Part shown: one piece after another, positions 35,149-46,699 of the stretch
Numbering within the stretch: position 1 is the first letter of the stretch
Layout: every line of letters begins with the position of its first letter
Assembly: GCA_039720395.1 (NCBI GenBank)
Contig: CM077832.1
Coordinates: forward strand, 20,059,850 to 20,123,849
Origin: Liquidambar formosana
Lineage: Eukaryota; Streptophyta; Magnoliopsida; Saxifragales; Altingiaceae
DNA length: 64,000 bases
Direction of reading: 5' to 3'
Position numbers and translations under genes: made by a program
The notes under the pieces: generated by a model
Database searches by the model: none
What the model was told of the DNA's origin: nothing
Seen by the model: only the letters and a program-made list of their open reading frames with translations

Positions 35149-36845
35149 TGTTGGGAATCGAACTAGAGAGGAAAACTACAAAGGCGGAATTAAAATTTTC
35201 CTACGATTCCCAAATCCATGAATCTTAATTATGCTTAATACAAAACAAAAACCCTAACTAGAAGAGGGTAGAATTACTTACAGTTTGATATGGTCTTCTC
35301 CTTTATGCTCCAAGCTTTTTCTTCTCCTTTTTGTTCCAAGCTTTGTCTCCGGACAGCGGTGAATGAGCAGCCCAAGTGTGCTGCCTCCAACAGTATCCAC
35401 ACCTAGCTAGAGCTTGATGTCCTTTCCTTCTTTCCCTTGTTGATGCTAGAGTAGGAGAAGAAAGGAGAGAGAGAGAGAGAGAGGTGAAATTTTCGGCCAG
35501 TACTTAGGAGCCTCCAAGAGTGCTTCAAGTGATGATGTCATCACATCATAAAAGGCTTTAAATAGCCTCCAACTAGGGCCGGCCAAGAGGGGTCTTCTAA
35601 CCCTAATGGGTTTTGTGTAATTACTCCTAATTACACAATAACCCCTCTAATTTATATCCTATATAAATTTGCCCCTTAAGAACAATTCTTTATTCACTTA
35701 TACCCTTTCTCTCATAGACTATCAAGCTCTCTTAGCATGATCAGTGTGTGACCCATTGGGTTCACATCATCAAGTAGTAGGAACAGCACAAGTTGTGCAC
35801 AATGGAACACTTTCCATTAAGGGTCTAATTGAAACTCCTTTCAATTCCCTAATTGATTATAACTCATTTATATCAATTAGGGCTTCTACTAACCATGAGT
35901 AACACCTAGCATATGGCTCATGGTGTGGTCCTTAATGAGGTGAATAGTCATTTACAAAGAACCCTTCTGTTATAGTTTATAGGTTACAATTCCATCCTTC
36001 CATCAACACAATGTCTCCAATTGAACTAATAGGACATGGAAGTCTGTCAAGTCCCTAGTTCAATTACTTTATACTCATTCATTAATATCAACTCAATGAT
36101 GAAATTATGGAAACTCCTTTCCATATTCACTCTACCATGGGCCCATGGATTTAATGAGTTATATTCAATGAATGCTGTATGAGACATTCACTCTCTTTTT
36201 ACTGAGAGTGATGGATTCCTTATTGATCACTCACATGCCTTCACACACATAGCAGTAGGGCCAATGAACACCCTTACAGACCCCTGAATAGGATCTGCAC
36301 TTAGTGTTATCAAACTTCTAAAGCTACATGTATAAGACAACCATGGTGTCTCAGGTCTAAGGATTACTTGTACCACTATAACAATGAAAAACTGATTGAT
36401 AGGCAGGTTAAAACTCCATTCAGTTTATCTCATATCTTTGGTCACATTCAGTGTACCTATTCTGATAATAGGCACCCACTTGTTGGTTGTAGTGTCTCCA
36501 CACAAATAGCTTGAGACTAGCTATCCTCCTATAAAGTCAACCTAACAAGTGCTAGTCCTATGGTTCATTACTGTCCATCATAGTGAACCTTCAACTAGGA
36601 ATGATTTAGGAGTTTAGTACAGAGATATATTTACAGTCTCAAAATTACAACCCTTTGTAATTTCATATTCTCAACTCTAACTCCATGGACATATTATGTA
36701 AATATAAATGATGCATATAAACATAATAGAATAAGCCCTTTTATTAAATCAATAATAAATGTGACATATATAAATGAAATCAATTGATTGTTCCTAATCC
36801 CTAAACAATCATCTCCATGATTGGCTCTAGGGCATAATCCTAACA
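35149..36845 (-). repeat. 5' LTR 'G' of copia D-G
   Basis: 1697 bp, the same length as LTR D, followed by the CAAAG duplication at 36846-36850. Confidence 0.95.
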
Positions 36846-36850
36846 CAAAG

Positions 36851-37503
36851 AACTATTCTTTATGCACTCATACCCTTTCTCTCATAGACTTAAAAGCTCA
36901 TCTTACATGATCAGTGTGTGACCCATTGGGTTCACATCATCAAGTAGTAGGAATAGCACAAGGTGTGCACAATGGAACTCTTTCCATTCAGGGTCTAATT
37001 GGAACTCCTTACAATTCCCTAATTGATTATAACTCACTTATATCAATTAGGGCTTCTACTAACCATGAATAACACCTAGCATATGGTTCATGATTTTGTC
37101 CTTAATGAGGTGAATAAGTATCTAACAAAGAACCCTTCTGTTATAGTTTATAGGTTACAATTGCATCCTTCCTTCAACACAATGTCTCCAATTAAACTAA
37201 TAGGACATGGAAGTCTGTCAAGTCCCTAGTTTAATTACTTTATACTCAATCATGAATATCAACTCATTGATGAACTCATGAAACTCTTTTCATATTCATC
37301 CTACCATGGCCATGGATTTAATGAGTTATATTATGAATGCTATATGAGACATTCTCTCTCTTTTTCCTGAGAGTGATGGATCCCTTGTTGATCACTCACA
37401 TGCCTTCATACACATAGCAGTAGGGCCAATGAACACCTTTGCAGACCCCTGAAAAGGATCTGCACTTAGTGTTATCAAACTTCTAAAGCTACATGCATAA
37501 GGC
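36851..37503 (-). repeat. LTR C of outer copia, piece 2 of 4
   Basis: Continues LTR C from the CAAAG target to AAGGC (37499-37503), where solo LTR H enters. Confidence 0.9.
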
Positions 37504-39157
37504 TGTTGGGAATCATACAAGAGGGAAAAATAGAAGTGCGGAATATAAAAATTTTCCCTTTGATTCCACAGCCCATGAATCTAACTATGCATATACAAAA
37601 TCAAACCCTAACTATGAAGAGGGTTAGAACACTTACAGAATTTTTGTCTTCTCCTTTTTGCTCCAAGCTTTGATTCCGGACAGCGGTGAATGAGCAGCCC
37701 AAGTGTGCTGCCTCCAACGGTATCCACACCTAGCTAGAACTTCAAGTCTTTTCCTTCTTTTCCCTTGTTGTTGCTAGTGAAGGAGAAGAGAGGAGAGAGA
37801 GAGAGGGAGGCTGGAAAATCTAGACAGCCCCTTGGGATTTCAACTTGTGATGATGTCACACATCATAGTGTGACTTATATAGTCCACACTAAGGGGGCCG
37901 GCCCTAGGGGGAAACCCTATTAGGGTGTGATGCAATTTCTCTAAATTGCACAATAACCCCTATAAATTATATCAAATATAAATAGGCCTCAAAGAACTAT
38001 TCTTTATGCACTCATACCCTTTCTCTCATAGACTTTAAAGCTCATCTTGCATGATCAGTGTGTGACCCATTGGGTTCACATCATCAAGTAGTAGGAATAG
38101 CACGAGGTGTGCACAATGGAACTCTTTCCATTTAGGGTCTAATTGGAACTCCTTCCAATTCCCTAATTGATTATAACTCACTTATATCAATTAGGGCTTC
38201 TACTAACCATGAATAACACCTAGCATATGGTTCATGGTGTCGTCCTTAATGAAGTGAATATGTATCTATCAAAGAACCCTTCTGTTATAGTTTATAGGTT
38301 ACAATTGCATCCTTCCATTTACACAATGTCTCCAATTGAACTAATAGGATATGGAAGTCTGTCAAGTCCCTAGTTCAATTACTTTATACTCATTCATAAA
38401 TATCAACTCAATGATGAACTTATGGAAACTCCTTTCCATATTCACACTGCCATGGCCATGGACTGAATGAGTTATATTATGAATGCTATATGAGACATTC
38501 TCTCTCTTTTTCCTGAGAGTAATGGATTCCTTGTTGATCACTCACATGCCTTCATACACATAGCAATAGGGCCAATGAACACCTTTACAGACCCATGAAT
38601 AGAATCTGCACTTAGTGTTATCAAACTTCTAAAGCTACATGCATAAGGTAACTATGGTGTCTCAGGTCTAAGGATTACTTGTACCACTATAACATTGAGA
38701 AACTGATTGACAGGCAGGTTAAAACTCCATTCAGTTTATCTCAAATCTTTGGTCACATTCAGTGTACCTATTCTATTAACAGGCACCCACCTGTTGGTTG
38801 TAGTGTCTCCACACAAATAGCTTGAGACCAGCTATCCTCCTATAGAGTCAACCTAACAAGTGCTAGTCCTATGGTTCATTACTGTCCATCATAGTGAACC
38901 TTCAACTAAGAATGATTTAGGAGTTTAGTACAGAGATATATTTACAGTCTCATAATTACAACTCTTTGTAATTCAATATTCTCAACTCTAACTCCTTGGA
39001 CATATTATGTAAATATAAATGATGCATACAAACATAATAGAATAAGCCCTTTTATTAAATCAATAATAAATGTGACATACATAAATGAAATCAAATGATT
39101 GTTCCTTTATCCCTAAACAATCATCTCTATGATTGGCTCTAGGGCATAACTCTAACA
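37504..39157 (-). repeat. Solo copia LTR 'H' inside LTR C
   Basis: Runs TGTTGGGAATCATAC to GCATAACTCTAACA with duplication AAGGC (37499-37503 and 39158-39162). It is closest to LTR B. After the right AAGGC, LTR C does not resume; an LTR fragment in the opposite orientation follows. Confidence 0.92.
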
Positions 39158-39162
39158 AAGGC

Positions 39163-40518
39163 AGGTTGACTCTATAGGAGGATAGCTAGTCTCAAGCTAT
39201 TTGTGTGGAGACACTACAACCAACAAGTGGGTGCCTATTATAAGAATAGGTACACTGAATGTGACCAAAGATATGAGATAAACTGAATGGAGTTTTATCC
39301 TGCCTGTCAATCAGTTTCTCATTGTTATAGTGGTACAAGTAATCCTTAGACCTGAGACACCATAGTTGCCTTATGCATGTAGCTTTAGAAGTTTGATAAC
39401 ACTAAGTGCAGATCCTATTCAGGGGTCTGCAAAGGTGTTCATTGGCCCTACTGCTATGTGTATGAAGGCATGTGAGTGATCAACAAGGGATCCATCACTC
39501 TCAGGAAAAAGAGAGAGAATGTCTCATATAGCATTCATAATATAACTCATTAAATCCATGGCCATGGTAGGATGAATATGAAAAGAGTTTCATGAGTTCA
39601 TCAATGAGTTGATATCTATGAATCAGTATAAAGTAATTGAACTAGGGACTTGACAGACTTCCATGTCCTATTAGTTTAATTAGAGACATTGTGTTGAAGG
39701 AAGGATGCAATTGTAACCTATAAACTATAACAGAAGGGTTCTTTGTAAATGACTATTCACCTCATTAAGGACCACACCATGAGCCATATGCTAGGTGTTA
39801 CTCATGGTTAGTAGAAGCCCTAATTGATATAAGTGAGTTATAATCAATTAGGGAATTGGAAGGAGTTCCAATTAGACCCTAAATGGAAAGAGTTCCGTTG
39901 TGCACACCTTGTGCTATTCCTACTACTTAATGATGTGAACCCAATGGGTCACACACTGATCATGCAAGAAGGGCTTTAAAGTCTATGAGAGAAAGGGTTT
40001 TAGTGAATAAAGAATAGTTCTTTATGGGCCTATTTGTATTTGATACAAATAATAGGGGTTAATGTGCAATTAAGAGTAATTACACATAACCCTATTAGGG
40101 TTTCTTCCCCATGGCCAGCCCCCTTTAGTGGGCTGCCTATATAAGTCACACTTATGTGTGACATGGCATAATAGGCTTGCACAATAAACCCTAGCCGTCC
40201 AGCCCCTTGGAGGCTCTCTTCTCTCTCTCTCTCTTCTCCACCTCTAGCAACAACAAGGAAGAAGAAAGAAAGGACTTGAAGCTCTAGCTAGGTGTGGATA
40301 CCGTTGGAGGCAGCACACTTGGGCTGCTTATTCACCGCTGTCCGGAATCAAAGCTTGGAGCAAAAAGGAGAAGACAAAAATTCTGTAAGTGTTCTAACCC
40401 TCTTTGTAGTTAGGGTTTGATTTTGTGTTATGCATAGTTAGATTCATGGGATTGGGAATCGTAGGAAAATTTTTTTATATTCCGCACTTCTATTTTTCCC
40501 TCTTGTATGATTCCCAAC
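39163..40518 (+). repeat. Truncated, inverted copia LTR fragment 'I'
   Basis: A plus-oriented LTR that lacks its first ~310 bp (starts AGGTTGACTCTATAGG) but keeps the true 3' end (GATTCCCAAC). It carries no target duplication: AAGGC is on its left and ACTAT on its right. It resembles LTRs A and J. It must come from a rearrangement rather than simple insertion. Confidence 0.85.
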
Positions 40519-40583
40519 AACTATGGTGTCTCAGGTCTAAGGATTACTTGTACCACTATAACAATGAGAAACTGATTGACAGG
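40519..40583 (-). repeat. LTR C of outer copia, piece 3 of 4
   Basis: 65 bp of LTR C (AACTATGGTGTCTC...GATTGACAGG) between fragment I and gypsy-2. Confidence 0.88.
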
Positions 40584-41030
40584 TGTGAGCGTCGTGTCCT
40601 TTCACCACGTCGGCTCGGGAGTACGCCACTAATCGCGGACGATTAGGGCGGAGAGGGAGTCGCCACCCGATTTTGGCCTCGGGAACCGATAGACCCCTAG
40701 CAAGGGCCCAACTCGTCATCACCCAAAGAATCAAGGTTCGGAGCTAAGGTACGCGGACGGGAAGGTGTTAGGCACCCGTCTGCGCCCGGCTAAAATCCGA
40801 CCTCACATACACTTATTGGCTTTAATTAAAAAGGAACTTAATTGAATTCAACCGTCAACCAAACACTTATGCAATCGAATTCAGATAATGGCATGCACAG
40901 ATGAGAAAAAGGGAAGGAAGACCAGATATATAAACAGATATATATGATACAGAATATTCACAAGGTTGCAAAGGGGTACCTATACTGCCTACAAAAGAAA
41001 AGAAGGGATTAAACTGTAAAAACATGGCTC

Positions 41031-41088
41031 ATGCACGTACGTGCATATGAGATGCACGTACGTGCATACCATATGTACGTACGTACAT
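41031..41088. repeat. Palindrome triplet 1 (3' LTR, transcribed side)
   Basis: 16-bp palindromes at 41031-41046, 41052-41067 (both ATGCACGTACGTGCAT) and 41073-41088 (ATGTACGTACGTACAT). Centres are exactly 21 bp apart with unlike 5-bp spacers. The block lies about 600 bp downstream of the LTR TATA box. Confidence 0.95.
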
Positions 41089-41663
41089 GCTTATCAAATT
41101 CCATCTGATGCCTACCATGCTGTGCCCGAGCAGATCTTTGACTCGAATGTATGCAGAAAAATGGCTATAATGTGATTTAGAGATGACAAAATGACCTAGA
41201 CCTAGATGGCGAAATGACAGCAGATGCTAATAAAGATGCAACAGATATTTGTGGGCCTAAACCATGCGGATTAAATGCTAAGAATTAACAGAGAGATATA
41301 TCATGCGCAAAAAAAATGCTGGAGTTAACGGATAAATCTTATGTAGCCCTACGCATTTGAAATGGATGAGAAACTCATTTCAAACCTTAAATGCACAAAT
41401 GAATCGGTGCCGGATTAGATCTGAACGTGTCCTAATTATGAGTATTAAATGACAGGATAGACATATCAAATGCAATATTATAAATAATCATGCTAAAATG
41501 AAATTAAGGATTGAGAATGGTTACCCTCAGGTTCGGGCAGCAGCGATCCCTTCACAAGCGTGCTTTCTGGACCTCTCGTGGACACAGCCGTCAGTCTCAG
41601 GGTTTCTAGAGTGGTGGTTTTGGTAGCCAAAATTCGGATCCTTTCTCTTGAATGAAAGCGGGG

Positions 41664-41671
41664 TATTTATA
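41664..41671 (-). promoter_or_regulatory. TATA box of gypsy-2 3' LTR
   Basis: TATAAATA on the minus strand, repeated at 58382-58389 in the 5' LTR, which is the copy that drives the element RNA. Confidence 0.7.
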
Positions 41672-41801
41672 GGCGGGGATTAGGGTTTAGTTCGGGGGTT
41701 TCGAGGGTTTCCCAGCCGCCACCCAGCAGCCGTCAGCGTGGGGGCTGCATAAGGTAAGAAACAAATTCGGAGGGAAGCGATGAAATTCAAAAAAAAGGGT
41801 C

Positions 41802-41859
41802 ATGATCGTACGTGCATGGTATACGCACGTACGTGCATATCCCATGCACGTACGTGCAT
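41802..41859. repeat. Palindrome triplet 2 (3' LTR, upstream of TATA)
   Basis: Palindromes at 41802-41817, 41823-41838 and 41844-41859; centres 21 bp apart. About 140-180 bp upstream of the minus-strand TATA box. Confidence 0.95.
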
Positions 41860-42003
41860 GGGGTATCAAATTGTCATTCCAGCCTGCTGTGTCCTCGTGA
41901 GTCCTTCGCGCGTGCTTGCGATGGTCTGTTGGCTACTGCCCTTCATCATCGGGTCTCAGAAAGTGGCTTGAGGTGTCAAGTGGTACAAAATGGGGTGTTA
42001 ACA

Positions 42004-42019
42004 GTTTGCCCCTTCTTTT
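42004..42019 (-). other. Polypurine tract of gypsy-2
   Basis: AAAAGAAGGGGCAAAC on the minus strand, directly before TGTTAACACCCC of the 3' LTR. Confidence 0.85.
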
Positions 42020-42257
42020 GATTTTGCTCGTGCAACGAACAAAATTAAAAGACCCGGAAACACTCATTTTGGACCAATTGGCTCATGCAAACCTTAAATG
42101 ATACAAATGCATGTATGAAAGGTCGGATCGGGGGAAATTCCCTACTTCCTACGTACCTCTTAACGAGGATCAGACCTACCGTAGTTCATAGTGTATGGTG
42201 ATACCTTTCCGGGACAATTGGAAGGTAATGCATGGCTTCCGGGGAATCCAGCATTTT

Positions 42258-43182
42258 GAAATTTGCAGAGTAAATCCTAATTAAATCCGGGTTGATTTAA
42301 TTCCTGAATTGAAATTCGCGGGATGAATTCCAATTAAATCCGGGTTGATTAAATTTCGAATTGAAATTCGCGGGATGAATTCCACTTAAATCCGGGTTGA
42401 TTAAATTTCGAATTGAAATTCGCGGGGTGAATTCCAATTAAATCCGGGTTGATTTAATTCCGAATTGGAATTCGCGGAGTAAATTCCAATGGGATTTTGA
42501 ATTAAAATTCGCGGAGTGAATTTCAATTAAATCCGGGTTGATTAAATTTCGAATTAAACCCGGGTTGATTAGATTTCGAATTGAATCCGGGTTGATTAGA
42601 TTTCGAATTGAATCCAGATTGATTAAGTCTCGAATCGAAATTCGCGGGGTGAATTCCAATTAAATCCGGGTTGATTAAATTCCGAATTGAAATTCGCGGG
42701 GTAAATTCCAATTAAATCCGGGTTGATTAAGTTCCGAATTGAAATTCGCGGGGTGAATTCCGATTAAATCCGGGTTGATTAAATTCCGAATTGAAATTCG
42801 CGGGGTGAATTCCAATTAAATCCGGGTTGGTTAAATTCCGAATTGAAATTCGCGGGGTGAATTTCAATTAAATCCGGGTTGGTTAAATTCCGAATTGAAA
42901 TTCGCGGGGTGAATTTCAATTAAATCCGGGTTGATTAAATTTCGAATTGAAATTCGCGGGGTAAATTCCAATTAAATCCGGGTTGACTTAATTCCGAATT
43001 GGAATTCGCGGAGTAAATTCCAATGGGATTTTGAATTAAAATTCGCGGAGTGAATTTCAATTAAATCCGGGTTGATTAAATTTCGAATTAAACCCGGGTT
43101 GATTAGATTTCGAATTGAATCCAGATTGATTAAGTCTCGAATCGAAATTCGCGGGGTGAATTCCAATTAAATCCGGGTTGAT
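42258..43182. repeat. 52-bp tandem repeat array in gypsy-2 3' region
   Basis: The motif AATTCGCGGGGTGAATTCCA recurs every 52 bp: the CGCGG position is 42317, 42369, 42421, 42473, then 42643, 42695, 42747, 42799, 42851, 42903, 42955 and 43007. Two shorter variant blocks (about 42473-42660 and 43007-43160) are near copies of each other and contain ~30-bp sub-repeats (CCGGGTTGATTAGATTTCG). Tandem arrays in the 3' untranslated part are known in Tat elements. The ORFs across it are artefacts of the repeat. Confidence 0.95.
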
Positions 43183-43515
43183 TGAGGGGATATTTTAAAA
43201 CGAGTTTGGATTGGTTGATTACCGAGTCGAACCACAAATAAAATCGACAATTGAAGTTCATGATCGCACGTGCCTCGGTCATGCTCGCACGATCAGGCCC
43301 AATGCACGTACGTGCATCCGGTTTTTGTGGGTATTCAAAGGGACTCCCCAAACGGCGTCGTTTCCAATGCATGGTTATGGGGCAGTTCAAAAGGCGCGAA
43401 AACGCCTATAAACTCGCACCCACGTCCCATAATCCTTACGTACACTCTTACAGACCAAGAGACTTTACATCTCCCATCCTCACCTCCTGCTTCCCGATCT
43501 CATTCGAGCATACCC
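43183..43515 (+). promoter_or_regulatory. Putative promoter and 5' UTR of antisense gene 1
   Basis: Palindrome triplet 3 lies at 43260-43317. A TATAAA at 43407-43412 is about 100 bp downstream of it and about 104 bp before the ATG at 43516. This would be a dedicated promoter firing against the element's own transcript. Inferred from position only. Confidence 0.55.
43260..43317. repeat. Palindrome triplet 3 (upstream of antisense gene 1)
   Basis: Two degenerate copies (43260-43275, ATGATCGCACGTGCCT; 43281-43296, ATGCTCGCACGATCAG) and one perfect copy (43302-43317). Centres 21 bp apart. Confidence 0.92.
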
Positions 43516-46183
43516 ATGGCACCCAAACGCCAGTGTACGCCGGCGAAGACGAGCACATCAGGTGCCGCACCGGCGAGGGACCCTGACGAGCTAGGGAGGC
43601 CTGCGATTCAGAGATGGCGCCCCCAGCCTCGCCTCCGACGTAGTGAGGGTGGGATTCTCCTCCGTCCCACCGAGCACGCCTCCCATCTTGCCTCGCTAGG
43701 CCGAGTAAGTTTTTATTTCCGCAATGTTTATTTCATTTTCAGCTACTGAGACGAAACCTTGACTTGGGTTATCACGAAAACAAAATGTGAGGGGGTAAAA
43801 TCCGGGGATTTGGTCGGGATGTTACCAAAATGGAAGAAGAACTGGAAAAACCCAGCTAAAGGCACGTACGTACATATCGAATGCGCGTACGTGCGTTGTA
43901 TGCGTGCGCACGTGTCTTTATCTGAACTTAACCCAGTTCCTTTCAGTTAATCGTGGAATAGGACGCATTCGAGCCTCTCCGAGGTTCGAAACGGACATGA
44001 GGGGGTCGGAACCTCAGGGATTCGTGTGGGTGTAACTGGGAATCAAAGGGGCAAACAGCCTAATGCACGTAGGTGCCTGCCTGATGCACGTACGTGCTTA
44101 AGGCATGCACGTACGTGCTTGGCCTTTATACACACTTTTTTTTTTTTTTTTTCTGCAACGAGTGTGGGGTGGGTCCAAAAAGAGGAAAAAGATGGTCACA
44201 GACACGTACGTGCCTGCCTGATGCACGTACGTGCCTAAGGCATGTACGTACGTGCCTGTTGTGTTTTCTTCCTTATTTTCGAATTTTTTTTTCTTTTTAT
44301 ACTGCTGCAAATACACATACCTGTGCTGTGCTTACCTGGTTTCTCCTTGTGTAAGAGCTGCCGAAGCTGCCCGTCACCCGTGGAGGCGTGGTGAATGCGA
44401 AGGCGTGGTGGGCTCGTCTCACAGCGGAGACGAAGGCCTTGGTTACCGGTGCCGGTTTCGGGACGGTGATCTCGGGATTGGTGGACGATAGCGACCGGGC
44501 TTTCGTTCACTGCATGGCTGAGAGATGGTGGGACACCACCCATACTTTCCACATTGCTGGTCGGGAGCTTACCCTGACCCCCTACGACTTCTACCGCCTC
44601 ACAGGCCTACGTATGGATGGCCTCCCACTTCCCTTTGACCATGAGGAGAGCGAGAGGGAGAGACTCTCCCACGATCTTTTGGGGATTGAGTATGACAGCG
44701 CCTCCATCTTTATCTTGGACATCTATGACCGTATGTCCACCCAGGGGCAGGGTACAGCTGCCCAGCGGATCCGGATGGCGCGTGGGTACCTGCTGTTTCT
44801 GATAGGGAGCCATCTAGTCCCGAACGCTGCCCAGACAGTCCCTTTTGGCTGGTTGTTGGCTTTGAGGGACTTGGGGAGGGCCCGCGAGTTCAGCTGGGGA
44901 GTGGCGGTGTACGGCCATGTGATCTCGGCTATGGACTCGCTGAGTCGGATGGCTGTCCAGTCTATGGTTAGCCACTGGCGGGTCTGGGCGGTATATATCC
45001 TTTCCTTTTCCTCCTCTTTTGTTTCTTTTCTCTTTTCCTTACCTGTCATTCCATATTGGTTTCTTATCACGTCTACTTGTGCAGCTTTGGGCAGGTCGGT
45101 ACTTCCGCGCAGATCCGGATTCCCCCGTCGACAAGCACGACTATTGGAGCTCCCGTCGCTTCCTGGACAAGCTGACCGTTGATCGGGTAAGTCCTATTTC
45201 ACCTTAATGGTACGGTTGGTAGCATTATACTCATGTATTCACCCTATTACTGCTTTTCCGCAGATCATCCCGCGCCCCTGGGAGGGCACCCCGGCACGCG
45301 CCCCTGCTGAGTGGGATGCTGCTGCCTTGACGCTCTCCACCCTATCCACGGTGTTCGAGTGCCCTGGGGTCCGCTCCTTCTATCTTGCGGAGAGGGTGGT
45401 ATGGCAGATTGCCGATGTGGGCGCGGGTGGTCCTCCGGTCCCAGTAGATCCTCCCCGTTTTGTTGCTATCCCTGCCGAGGCGACATCGAGTGACTTGGCT
45501 GCCTGGCGGGCCATGATCCCTTATACGGATCGCCTATCTGCCGAGGAGATCGACTATGCCTCTTTTGCGCAGGAGCGATTGATGGGCAGCATCTTTGTTG
45601 CGCCGGTATGTATACCCTTTTCTGAGTCTTGTTAATTTCCCATCTCTGCTTTCTTTTTACCAACTGTGCTTGACTTCTTTCCACAGGCTGCTCCTGCTGC
45701 AGATGCGCCCGCTAGGCTGGCCCCCATCATGCCGGGGTGGAGCGTGCCTTTCCATGTCACACCTGATTTAGCCATGGAGGAGGATATCCCCAAGCTGAAC
45801 AGGTGCATTGGGTACCCGATGGCTGAGGGTACTAGGCCGGTGAGTTTCCAAGTTCCTGCATTTGTTAGTTATATACGCAAGTAAAGCATGCATGTCCTAA
45901 CGGTTGCCCCTTGCTTTTCTACTCGCAGCTCACCCGTGAGGAGTCCTCGACACTTTTGCAGATAGTGGGGAGCCTGAAGGTCATGGTCACGTCTCTCTCT
46001 CGCAGGTTAGTGATTGCGGAGCAGGCTCCTGCTGGGGAGGACTGGGACGGCTTCGGGGCTGACGAGGATGCCGGCGACGGTGATGACGGCGATGGTGGTG
46101 ATGGTGGTGATGACGGTGGTGATGATGGTGATGACAGCCCGCCAGCCTCTCCTGCCCAGACCCCACTATATGTTCCGCGTTGA
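43516..46183 (+). CDS. Antisense gene 1: plant-mobile-domain-like protein, six exons
   Basis: The predicted exons are 43516-43704, 44358-44990, 45085-45186, 45264-45605, 45687-45839 and 45929-46183, giving 557 codons. Every intron is GT-AG (donors GTAAGT, GTATAT, GTAAGT, GTATGT, GTGAGT; acceptors mostly ...GCAG or CACAG) and phase 0. Exon 2 holds the recognisable core: RWWDTTHTFH near residues 119-128, ELTLTPYDFYRLTGLRMDG just after, and YLLFLIGSHLVPN later. This is the pattern of the plant mobile domain family (PF10536), found in MAIN/MAIL proteins and in transposable elements. The C-terminus is an acidic Asp/Gly repeat from GAT-GGT codons. The gene runs opposite to gag-pol, so element RNA does not splice it and introns survive transposition. 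GC content is well above that of the surrounding copia DNA. Host MAIN-like proteins act in silencing and genome stability; a role here is inference. Exon limits were predicted by eye. Confidence 0.82.
43860..43915. repeat. Palindrome triplet 4 (intron 1 of antisense gene 1)
   Basis: Palindromes at 43860-43875, 43881-43896 and 43900-43915. The first two centres are 21 bp apart; the third (GTGCGCAC centre) is 19 bp on. It is the least regular triplet. Confidence 0.85.
44063..44120. repeat. Palindrome triplet 5 (intron 1 of antisense gene 1)
   Basis: Copies at 44063-44078, 44084-44099 and 44105-44120, 21-bp spacing, mostly ATGCACGTACGTGCTT. A run of about 19 T follows in the intron. Confidence 0.93.
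44200..44257. repeat. Palindrome triplet 6 (intron 1 of antisense gene 1)
   Basis: Copies at 44200-44215, 44221-44236 and 44242-44257, 21-bp spacing. Its spacers (GCCTG/TAAGG context) match those of triplet 5, so 5 and 6 probably arose by duplication within the intron. Confidence 0.93.
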
Positions 46184-46699
46184 TGTATTCGTTTTGGACA
46201 TTAGGGGATACTTATTTATTTATTTATTTATTTTGGACATGTACTCATTTCTCCTCCCCTTTCTGTAAATTTTGGACATGTACTCATTTCTCCTTCCCTT
46301 TCTGTATATTTTTGGACATGACTGTTACTCCTGTGATATATCAAATATGGCTTATTTTTCTCTTTCCCTTTTCTCTTACACTGCGATGCACATTTTTCCT
46401 CTATTGCGCTAGGATAAATAGCCAGCCGTTTAATACAAGGAGAGCACCCAAAAAGCCTCATATGACAGCAAAAAAGATCGTAAAACCGAGAAAGGGGATG
46501 AAAATACGTGAAAAGGGGTCTGGGCACGTACGTGCATAGGCCATGCTCGTACGTGCACAGTCCATGCTCGTACGTGCATGGATTATGCTCGTACGATCAT
46601 GGGTCCATCTCTTTCCTTTTTCTCGCACTTCGTCGATTTGGCAACTTTTTCTGCATAAAACGAGCCCCCTTCTTCGTTCTTCTCCACTGAAACCCTACG
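46184..46699 (+). promoter_or_regulatory. Spacer and putative promoter between antisense genes 1 and 2
   Basis: Contains the 3' UTR of gene 1, with a thrice-repeated TTTTGGACATG(T)ACT phrase at about 46190-46325. Palindrome array 7 is at 46522-46600, and a weak TATA-like CATAAAA at 46654-46660 lies 40 bp before the ATG of gene 2. Confidence 0.5.
46522..46600. repeat. Palindrome array 7, four copies (upstream of antisense gene 2)
   Basis: Copies at 46522-46537, 46543-46558, 46564-46579 and 46585-46600, all 21 bp apart. It is the only four-member array. The homologous gene of gypsy-1 also has a four-palindrome array upstream (16423-16498). Confidence 0.95.

Larger units (their letters stand above)
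17542..36845 (-). mobile_element. Copia element D-G (minus strand), ~9.6 kb without its own insert
   Basis: Two 1697-bp LTRs (17542-19238 and 35149-36845) differ at roughly 18 sites by my eye count, about 99% identity. It has a tRNA-Met primer site, a polypurine tract and the target duplication CAAAG (17537-17541 and 36846-36850). Gag, integrase, RT and RNase H remnants lie between. Another copia element is inserted in its long leader at 24772-34474. Confidence 0.95.
40584..42003 (-). repeat. 3' LTR of gypsy-2
   Basis: Plus strand runs TGTGAGCGTCGTGTCC to GGGGTGTTAACA. The polypurine tract borders it at 42004. It contains two palindrome triplets and a minus-strand TATAAATA at 41664-41671. 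Confidence 0.95.

Noticed and set aside
42438..43390. ORFs with repeated SIRNLINPDLI
   Set aside because: Produced by the 52-bp tandem array on either strand.
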